Shown piece after piece: positions 1 to 5,300 of a stretch of 10,092 nucleotides of DNA. The position numbers and the translations under genes are program-made. The stretch is taken from positions 1 through 10,092 of the forward strand of contig CAYHWW010000123.1 in the NCBI GenBank assembly GCA_964360145.1, in the 5' to 3' direction. This stretch comes from CAYHWW01 sp964360145 (lineage in GTDB: Bacteria; Bdellovibrionota; UBA1018; CAYHWW01). Below the pieces are notes generated by a model. It was not told the origin of the DNA, made no database searches, and saw only the letters and a program-made list of their open reading frames with translations. Numbering within the stretch: position 1 is the stretch's first letter; each line of letters opens with the position of its first letter.

Positions 1-106
1 CGCCCCATCCATGGGGCTCTGTCCGAGCGGGCGCCTCCGGCTGCTCGGAGCATCTCGCTGGAAAATTCCCATCCACACACACCAAAACTTAAACTCGGTT
101 TTGGAA
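1..106. other. Gene-free left edge with three inverted repeats
   Basis: I see no credible gene here. Three perfect inverted repeats can be read. The first is 2-17 (GCCCCA, loop TCCA, TGGGGC). The second is 22-49 (TCCGAGC, 14-base spacer, GCTCGGA). The third is 82-104 (CCAAAAC, 9-base spacer, GTTTTGG). None is followed by a clean T-tract on either strand, so none is a textbook intrinsic terminator. The first could still end transcription from a gene to the left of the window. The open frame crossing this stretch into 241 is low-complexity Gly/Thr-rich and overlaps the end of the real minus-strand gene, so I do not treat it as coding. Confidence 0.45.
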
Positions 107-166
107 GGAACGGGGGCGGGTACGAATGCGGGGACGGGTACGGGTTCGGGGACGGATACGGGGGCG
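107..166. repeat. Degenerate GGNNCG hexanucleotide tandem repeat
   Basis: Ten consecutive 6-base units follow the pattern GGNNCG (GGAACG, GGGGCG, GGTACG, AATGCG, GGGACG, GGTACG, GGTTCG, GGGACG, GATACG, GGGGCG). Only the fourth and ninth break the leading GG. The plus strand carries at least seven runs of three or more G, spaced closely enough to suggest a G-quadruplex. The array lies 24 bp beyond the stop of the minus-strand regulator, so it would fall in that gene's 3' region as a C-rich RNA. A small GTGCG/CGCAC hairpin (171-183) sits between the array and the stop. Function is unknown; it may be a replication-slippage product, a transcription pause or a protein-binding array. Confidence 0.75.
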
Positions 167-190
167 TCTCGTGCGGCTCGCACTCGTGTT

Positions 191-1003
191 TTAGACTTTG
201 TAGAAGTCGATGCAGAGGGCTCGCAGGCACTCGTCTCTTGAGCCTTCCACGGTGTTGGAAAGCTCTTCGAGGAAGTCACCGATGCGCTTTCGCAGCTTCG
301 CCGCATCGTCCTTGGATAAAGTGATTGAGGCCGAGAAGTGGAAATCCTGGGCTAAAGGATTTTCCAGCGAGGAAAGGGCTTTCACTCTCCAGTTGGCGTG
401 GTGCTTGACGATATGAGGGGAGTTTCTGTCGATGAAGAGTCTCGTCTTACCCACCTTGTAACGACCCATCTCATGTGTGATGAGCCCCGTGGAGGTGAGG
501 AAAGAGAGCACTTCGCCGATTTTCAACTCAGGGAATCCCAGGTACTGGGCGATGGCGTCTTTGGTTTGATAGAGGGGAATGGCCACGAGCTGGTGCACGG
601 CGGCGTAGTACCACTGGCTGTAGTAGATCATCTGGCCTTCCAGATCGAGGGTCTTGCCCTCCATCTGCATGCGCCTCTTCACACTCATATTCCGGCTGCT
701 CGAGGCCTTGAGCTTGCCTTTGAAATAGTCCCGAAGGCCCGAGGAGCCTGCCCGGGCCAGGTTCACCATGATGAAAAAGTGATCGGCTTCCGCCTGGGTA
801 TGAGCGAAGAAACCGTTGAGTACGTCCGCCTGCTCGAGGCTCACATGAGCGGCGCCGTTGAAAATCTGCGAGATGTAGGCCGCCTGGCAGCCCAAGAGCG
901 CCGCGAGTTGCGCCTTCACGCCACGTCCCCCGCCGACCCGGGCGGTGATGAGGTTATCCAGGTACTTCTTGTAGTCCTCGTATTCGAAAATGCTCTTTTT
1001 CAC
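191..1003 (-). CDS. TIGR02147 family protein (DUF4423), putative transcriptional regulator
   Basis: A 270-residue cytoplasmic protein, without signal peptide or membrane segment. The N-terminus (MKKSIFEYEDYKKYLDNLI) matches the SIFEYxDYrxfL opening typical of TIGR02147 proteins. Residues about 29-66 form an XRE-like helix-turn-helix (LAALLGCQAAYISQIFNG), and residues about 145-185 resemble a winged helix (AIAQYLGF, then EVLSFLTSTGLI). The C-terminal third, ending in a short hydrophobic-basic tail, fits DUF4423. The family is abundant in Bdellovibrio and Fibrobacter relatives and is assumed to be regulatory, though little has been shown experimentally. The start is GTG with no convincing Shine-Dalgarno sequence; no ATG lies between it and the upstream protease stop 22 bases away, so the gene may be translationally coupled or read from its own short leader. 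Its position after the secreted-protein operon suggests it regulates that operon or itself (inference). Confidence 0.85.
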   Translation of the reverse strand: MKKSIFEYEDYKKYLDNLITARVGGGRGVKAQLAALLGCQAAYISQIFNGAAHVSLEQADVLNGFFAHTQAEADHFFIMVNLARAGSSGLRDYFKGKLKASSSRNMSVKRRMQMEGKTLDLEGQMIYYSQWYYAAVHQLVAIPLYQTKDAIAQYLGFPELKIGEVLSFLTSTGLITHEMGRYKVGKTRLFIDRNSPHIVKHHANWRVKALSSLENPLAQDFHFSASITLSKDDAAKLRKRIGDFLEELSNTVEGSRDECLRALCIDFYKV

Positions 1004-1008
1004 TAAAA

Positions 1009-1035
1009 TTAAGCTTAACTTAATCTTAAAGATTA
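1009..1035. promoter_or_regulatory. Two AT-rich palindromes between protease stop and regulator start
   Basis: TTAAGCTTAA (1009-1018) is a perfect 10-bp palindrome. TAATCTT-A-AAGATTA (1021-1035) is a 15-bp palindrome with one central base and contains the TAA stop of the protease gene. The one-base centre makes it a better protein-binding site than an RNA hairpin. The spacing just upstream of the regulator's GTG is what an autoregulatory operator would show. It could alternatively act as a weak bidirectional terminator. No experiment or motif database was consulted. Confidence 0.4.
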
Positions 1036-2141
1036 GAAAAACTTAAAATTCCATTCACGGCAGCGGCCCGCACGCGGCTTCGCACTTCTTCCGCGCTCAG
1101 TGTCGAATCCGCGGCCCATATCCGCGCCGCAACGGCCGCAACCACCGGCGCCGCGAAGGATGTGCCTCGCATCGCGTGGCGCAGATCCTCGCCACGGCTG
1201 CGGAAGTCGGCGCACAAAGGCCCGGGATCTTCCGCGGTGCCCGCCCCACCGTAGGCGGCGACGTCCACTGTGGCGGCTCCGTAATTGGAATAGGGGGCCC
1301 GGTTGCCATGGACGTCCACGGCGGACACCACAAGCATGGGCCCCAGGCGCAGCACTGCGGGAAAATAAGGATGGGTATCCAGATCCACGGGATCCGGGCG
1401 GTTGCCCGCTGTGGTGACGACGAGAGCGCCAGCATCGGCGGCTTCGCGTAAAATAGTGCCATACACTTCAGCACTGGCAGAATCATCAGTCCCAGAGGCG
1501 AGCACTAAAATACGGGCCCCACGGCTCAGGGCATAGCGGACCCCCGCCAGAACGGTAGTGATGTAGCCGAGACCAAAGGCATGGCTGACTTTCACCGGCA
1601 GAATCCGTGCGGCGGGCGCACCCTCGGCAATGATGCCCGCGATGGCGGTGCCATGCCCCATATCATCGGCGGGATCGTCATCCTCTTCGACGAAGTCTCG
1701 GCCCACTGCTGCAATGCGCCCTCGGAGCACGGGATGCAAAGGATTGAGGCCCGTATCTAAAACTGCAACCAGGATACCACCGGTATCCACACTAATGGCC
1801 GGTGCCCACTCAGAGGCTGTGTACATAGCGCCTCGAGCAAAGGCGAAGCGACCTTGCTGGACTTCCCCGGTCGCGGGATTGACACGCGCGACACTGATGT
1901 GCACGGGACCGGGTTGCTCCACCGTCACTGAGAACTCCGTGCCGGTGCCCGTCGGGAGGAGCGCGGAGGGGGTTGTTCCCTGCCACGAGTACAACGCGCC
2001 TGGTACGGCATCGCCAGCAAGGGAAAGGGTTACGGTAACTGGGCCAGCCCCTGAGACCGCAAGTTCGCTGCGATCTGGAACAGCGACGCCATCAACCTGG
2101 CCCACAATGACCAATTGCCACAGCAGCGCCAAAGGGCTCAT
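1026..2141 (-). CDS. Subtilisin-like S8 family serine protease, probably exported
   Basis: A 371-residue protein with a complete S8 catalytic triad: Asp129 in AVLDTGLNPLHP, His163 in GHGTAIAGI and Ser328 in GTSFAAPVVAA, plus oxyanion Asn247 in TTAGN. Residues 1-20 form a short hydrophobic stretch ending in GVA, a plausible but weak signal peptide because it lacks basic residues. Residues about 26-100 are beta-rich and Ig/PKD-like (AVSGAGPVTVTLSLAG) and not a recognisable I9 propeptide. The usual NMSLG substrate-binding strand reads VLASG (213-217) here. The ATG overlaps the stop of the upstream HE-motif gene by ATGA, which fixes the start and implies translational coupling. The stop lies inside a palindrome. 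Likely role: extracytoplasmic proteolysis, perhaps maturing the co-encoded secreted proteins (inference). Confidence 0.9.
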   Translation of the reverse strand: MSPLALLWQLVIVGQVDGVAVPDRSELAVSGAGPVTVTLSLAGDAVPGALYSWQGTTPSALLPTGTGTEFSVTVEQPGPVHISVARVNPATGEVQQGRFAFARGAMYTASEWAPAISVDTGGILVAVLDTGLNPLHPVLRGRIAAVGRDFVEEDDDPADDMGHGTAIAGIIAEGAPAARILPVKVSHAFGLGYITTVLAGVRYALSRGARILVLASGTDDSASAEVYGTILREAADAGALVVTTAGNRPDPVDLDTHPYFPAVLRLGPMLVVSAVDVHGNRAPYSNYGAATVDVAAYGGAGTAEDPGPLCADFRSRGEDLRHAMRGTSFAAPVVAAVAARIWAADSTLSAEEVRSRVRAAAVNGILSFSNL

Positions 2142-3418
2142 GGCAGGGGCTGCTCCAGGGAAATCAGGGCGCCAGCCTCTGACAAGAGATCCCGGTACTG
2201 CCGCTGGATCTCAGGATCATCTATGGTTACTTCCATGCCCCACAGGCGGCGATGCATGCCCTCAAGGCGCACGATCAAGCCACGCAGCGCCGCGCGATGG
2301 ACGTCGGTCATGAGCGGGTTTTTTTCGGTGTTACGCATGAGCTCAGGGATAACCTCATTTTCAAAGCGGCCTTGAACGTCGACGTTCCACTCACGGAAAA
2401 ACCCATCAAGACCCGCGAGGAATTGGATGGCGCGTTCCTGGAACTCACCTTCGCGGGATGCCGCGTCAGTGGCGAACGTCCGGCAATCCATGAGCGAAGG
2501 AATCGCAGTCGCCGCGGCCTCACCCAAAATGAGACGACGGCCATTGAGACAACGGGTGGTGAGGACAAAGGCTCGCTGGCGGAACGACTCGGTATACTCC
2601 CGGTGCATGCGGTCCAATTGCCGGTTCGCCTCAGCGAAAATCACCGCGGGATACGTCATCATGAGGTCCTCATCGGACTGGAAGCCCAGGGAAACTGCCG
2701 CACGGTACACATCGCCCAGGGTGATCTCAGGGTTTGAAGCGATGAGATAAGAAATGAGGATGCGGGTGTTACGACTGTCCGCGTGATGAAACTGGCGACG
2801 GGCCACCATGTAAAGCACTTCGTGGAGAATGAGCACAGCACGGCTCGTGCGGCCGTGGCGAGGGTGATCGAAGAGCCGCTGGTCAACGTGGAGATAGGTC
2901 TTCTCGCCCTCAAAGAAGTGTGAGGCCAACGTCGCCAGCACGCAGCGCCCGCTGTCGAGAAGGCCCACGGTGTTTACGTCATTGACAGGCTCCAAGCCAA
3001 AGGGCTGGCGGATGATGTTGTTGCTGTCCAAGCGTCTCAATGCATCGTTGGCGTGGCCCACGAGACGAGGAATTGTCCAGTTCACCCGACTCATGACGCG
3101 ACTGATATAGACCAAGAAGCGCTCACCCTCCGCGGGCTCGATGATCTGGGGCACCAGTTCACCGGCCATGCCCCGAGGCTGCCGAGCTTCAAAGAGATCG
3201 TAAGACTCGATGGACACGATGTTCGGGAGCATCGCATTGTCGATGTAGCCGCCATTGGCGTGGATTTGATCGACGATTGAGGTGCTATCGAAGCACACGA
3301 CGCCATTGCCGCCCCCGCCGCCGGAGATGGTGCCATCGCCGACCTCTTCACAATGGGCATTGACCGAGAAAATACAGAAAATGCCGATGATGAGATTACT
3401 GAAGACCCTCCTATTCAT
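2138..3418 (-). CDS. Secreted HE-motif protein, second paralogue
   Basis: A 426-residue protein counted from the ATG at 3418, chosen because GAGGAG lies just upstream, because it opens a classic signal peptide (MNRRVFSNLIIGIFCIFSVNA) and because it overlaps the previous gene's stop as ATGA. A longer in-frame extension would lack any signal. After cleavage comes SGGGGGN-G-VVCFD (33-44), then YDLFEAR (73-79), LHVDxRLFDHP (176-185) and LHEVLYMVARRQ (198-209) followed by SRNTR (215-219). It aligns along its length with the neighbouring 3415-4722 product, so the two are paralogues. HExxY resembles the zincin HExxH but lacks the second His; His211 or His212 might substitute (speculation). Uncharacterised proteins of this plan are, from memory, common in Bdellovibrio-like bacteria; function unknown. 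The C-terminal third (about 270-426) is helical and not recognised. Confidence 0.85.
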   Translation of the reverse strand: MNRRVFSNLIIGIFCIFSVNAHCEEVGDGTISGGGGGNGVVCFDSTSIVDQIHANGGYIDNAMLPNIVSIESYDLFEARQPRGMAGELVPQIIEPAEGERFLVYISRVMSRVNWTIPRLVGHANDALRRLDSNNIIRQPFGLEPVNDVNTVGLLDSGRCVLATLASHFFEGEKTYLHVDQRLFDHPRHGRTSRAVLILHEVLYMVARRQFHHADSRNTRILISYLIASNPEITLGDVYRAAVSLGFQSDEDLMMTYPAVIFAEANRQLDRMHREYTESFRQRAFVLTTRCLNGRRLILGEAAATAIPSLMDCRTFATDAASREGEFQERAIQFLAGLDGFFREWNVDVQGRFENEVIPELMRNTEKNPLMTDVHRAALRGLIVRLEGMHRRLWGMEVTIDDPEIQRQYRDLLSEAGALISLEQPLP

Positions 3419-4722
3419 GGAGCTCTCCTCAGCGGAGTCCGCTCCAGAGCAAAGGATAAAATCTCTTCGCTCGGGGGCTGAGTCACTCTGGCAGTGACCC
3501 CTCCGCTCCAGCCGCAAATGCCATGAATGCCCTCACAGCGGTTGATAACCGCTGAATGCCCGGGCCAATCCCCGATCCGCTCGAGAAGCTGCTCAAAAGC
3601 CTGTGGCAACGCAGCAGTGAGATAGACGTCCACGAAAATACGATCAAAGGGGGCGGAAATGATGTCGAGCCTATCCAGCAGGCCAGACTCATTGATCAAC
3701 TCGATAACCCGTCCACGCAGGAGCTGTACGCGGCGGTTGCCATAGTCAGTGAGGTCTAGGCGCAGGGACGAAATGACATCCGGGGACGCCAAGCCGAGAC
3801 GCTCCGTTTCTGGCAGCATATCAAGGCACTGTGTCACGGAGGGACCATCGCAGTGGGCCTGCGGGAGAAACGCCTCATTGAAGCGCGCGAAGAGCGCACT
3901 CCCCTCTTCACGAAGTATGGCGGGAAGCTCCCGATATATCGACTCCTGCGCTAAACGCAGCACATCGCGGTGGATTTCTTCAATATAGGTCAGGGGCAGA
4001 GGCGTCGCGGGAAGGAAACCCAGCTGGATCGCTTCATCAGCCAATTGCCGGGCATTGAGCTGATTATTCAAAGTGATGAGATGCCCCATGAGGGCTCGGG
4101 TATTGCGACTCGATGCATGCCCCAGCCGCCGCCCCGCCATGTAGAAGATCTCGTGCAGATAAAAGATGGCTTTGCTGAGCTCAGAGTGACTCGGGTGATG
4201 GAAGAGACGGCCATCCACGTGGAGCACGGGGAAGTCGCCATCCAGCAAATGAAGCCCCATGGTGGCAAGAACGCAGTGATGGGTATCGATGATGCCCACC
4301 GCGGCAGCGTCATCGATGCGGTCCACCCCGTGGGGCTGGAACACGATGTTATGGGGACGAAGCTGGGACTTGGAGCGTTCGTAAAGCTTATGGAGATCGG
4401 GCACGGAGTAGCGCAGCATGTTCTCTACGCGGAGTAGATAATTGACGAAGGTTTCCCCTGCGCTCAGCCTTTCGACTTCGGGCACGAATTCATTGCCATC
4501 AATGCCCCGCTCCAGCCGCGCCTCGAAGAGATCGAACATCTCCACGGAAGTCACGTGGGGCATGAACTCATCGAGAAGAAGGCCTTGAGCTTCGCCGCGC
4601 ACCCGGGCGGGCATGGCGGGATCGTCGAAGCACACCACGGCGTTGCCGCCGCCACCGCCGGAAATGGTGCCGGCGAAGGCTTGAGTGATGCTCATGATGA
4701 GGCTGAAAAACAGGGGAATCAT
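3415..4722 (-). CDS. Secreted HE-motif protein, first paralogue
   Basis: A 435-residue protein from the ATG at 4722, preceded by GAGAGG at good spacing. The ATG starts a signal peptide (MIPLFFSLIMSITQAFA), whereas an upstream in-frame ATG would bury it behind 18 polar residues. The mature protein begins near TISGGGGGN (19-27), followed by AVVCFD. Shared blocks with its downstream paralogue are MFDLFEAR (62-69), VGIIDTHHCVLAT (142-154), LHVDGRLFHHP (167-177) and HEIFYM (190-195) with RRLGHASSRNTR (198-209). His190/Glu191, His202, Arg206 and Arg209 are therefore candidate functional residues. The C-terminal half has four cysteines (near 281, 289, 406 and 413) not obviously matched in the paralogue. 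It heads the three-gene ATGA-coupled operon. Enzymatic activity is unproven; it could equally be a binding or structural exported protein. Confidence 0.85.
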   Translation of the reverse strand: MIPLFFSLIMSITQAFAGTISGGGGGNAVVCFDDPAMPARVRGEAQGLLLDEFMPHVTSVEMFDLFEARLERGIDGNEFVPEVERLSAGETFVNYLLRVENMLRYSVPDLHKLYERSKSQLRPHNIVFQPHGVDRIDDAAAVGIIDTHHCVLATMGLHLLDGDFPVLHVDGRLFHHPSHSELSKAIFYLHEIFYMAGRRLGHASSRNTRALMGHLITLNNQLNARQLADEAIQLGFLPATPLPLTYIEEIHRDVLRLAQESIYRELPAILREEGSALFARFNEAFLPQAHCDGPSVTQCLDMLPETERLGLASPDVISSLRLDLTDYGNRRVQLLRGRVIELINESGLLDRLDIISAPFDRIFVDVYLTAALPQAFEQLLERIGDWPGHSAVINRCEGIHGICGWSGGVTARVTQPPSEEILSFALERTPLRRAP

Positions 4723-4784
4723 GGGGGCCTCTCTATACCCTATATCCGACGAAAAGTGACAACTTTTATGCCTCAACGACAGAT

Positions 4785-4812
4785 AGGGGAGAGCCCCTGC
4801 AGGCTCTCCCCT
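4785..4812 (-). terminator. 11-bp GC-rich hairpin between the peptide gene and the operon
   Basis: AGGGGAGAGCC (4785-4795) pairs perfectly with GGCTCTCCCCT (4802-4812) around a 6-base loop. Directly beside it, CGGTG-TTCA-CACCG (4816-4829) forms a second, smaller stem. In transcription order these come after the small peptide gene and before the HE-motif operon. Neither strand has a U-tract after the main stem, so it may be a Rho-assisted terminator, a partial-readthrough attenuator that raises peptide dosage over the operon, or an RNA-stabilising 3' structure. The rest of 4723-4881 shows no gene. Confidence 0.5.
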
Positions 4813-4881
4813 TGGCGGTGTTCACACCGTCCCCAGTCTTGGGTATTCTGTCGCTGCTATGAACTGGCAATTATTTAATGA

Positions 4882-5181
4882 TTACCAGGGGTAGCAGATG
4901 TATTGCCATTGGTAGAAACAGCCGTAGTAATTGCAAAACTGGCGTTGCTCATACACGCAGTAGGTGTCGCTGTTGGCGGCGGATTCGTCCATGATGCGTT
5001 GGATGACCCGCACGGTGGCCGGGGCTTCAGCGCCCGCGGCTGGTGCGGCGGGGACCGTCACGGTGTCATTCACTGCGGGGACGGCGGGCACGTCCACTGC
5101 CATGGCAGCGTTCGCGAAAGTGGTTACGAGGGCCAGGGTCAGGATCACATTCTTCAGGGTTTTCTGGGTCTTCATTTTCAT
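4882..5181 (-). CDS. Small secreted cysteine-rich peptide
   Basis: A 99-residue product (97 if the second ATG at 5175 is used; GGAG lies 3 bases before the first and 9 before the second, so the second start may be the real one). Residues 1-28 form a clear signal peptide: a Lys-rich n-region, a hydrophobic core (VILTLALVTTFA) and an AMA cleavage site. A Pro/Ala/Val-rich low-complexity linker follows (about 29-58), then a short polar segment. The last 25 residues are aromatic and Gln-rich, with the symmetric pattern C-x7-C-x4-C-x7-C. The two halves, CVYEQRQFC and CFYQWQYIC, resemble each other. The even cysteine count and export suggest two disulfides. No family recognised; it could be a surface peptide, a structural peptide, a toxin-like or inhibitor peptide. 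It is the first gene of the minus-strand cluster. Confidence 0.75.
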   Translation of the reverse strand: MKMKTQKTLKNVILTLALVTTFANAAMAVDVPAVPAVNDTVTVPAAPAAGAEAPATVRVIQRIMDESAANSDTYCVYEQRQFCNYYGCFYQWQYICYPW

Positions 5182-5300
5182 TCACTCCGTTTTTCGCAGC
5201 GGTCATTCGCTGTCGATGAACGGGTTATAAACCCACCCCATGGATTGGCTGTACTGAGCTTAATTAAGAATGAAGGTGTTTATTAAGCCCTGACTTAACG
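5182..5300 (-). promoter_or_regulatory. Upstream region of the peptide gene: candidate promoter and palindromes
   Basis: On the minus strand TATAAC (5224-5229) is a fair -10 element about 45 bases before the peptide start; a -35 match 17-18 bases further up is poor (TACAGC/ACAGCC), so an activator may be needed. The -10 lies within GGGTT-ATA-AACCC (5222-5234), an inverted repeat. CTTAATTAAG (5259-5268) is a perfect 10-bp palindrome, and TTAAG...CTTAA (5283-5298) is a further inverted repeat just past the hutU stop that might help end hutU transcription. Similar TTAAG-based palindromes precede the TIGR02147 gene. Confidence 0.35.

Noticed and set aside
11..241. Gly/Thr-rich plus-strand frame across the hexanucleotide repeat
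   Set aside because: Low-complexity GT repeats come from the DNA array; it overlaps the end of the regulator gene and has no recognisable domain or ribosome site.
398..1006. 202-codon plus-strand frame antisense to the TIGR02147 gene
   Set aside because: The minus-strand frame has clear family features; this one is its shadow.
3347..3418. Lipoprotein interpretation of the second HE-motif paralogue (Cys23 after the signal peptide)
   Set aside because: The residues before the Cys (VNAHC) do not fit a lipobox, which needs Gly/Ala/Ser directly before the Cys; ordinary signal peptidase I cleavage is more likely.
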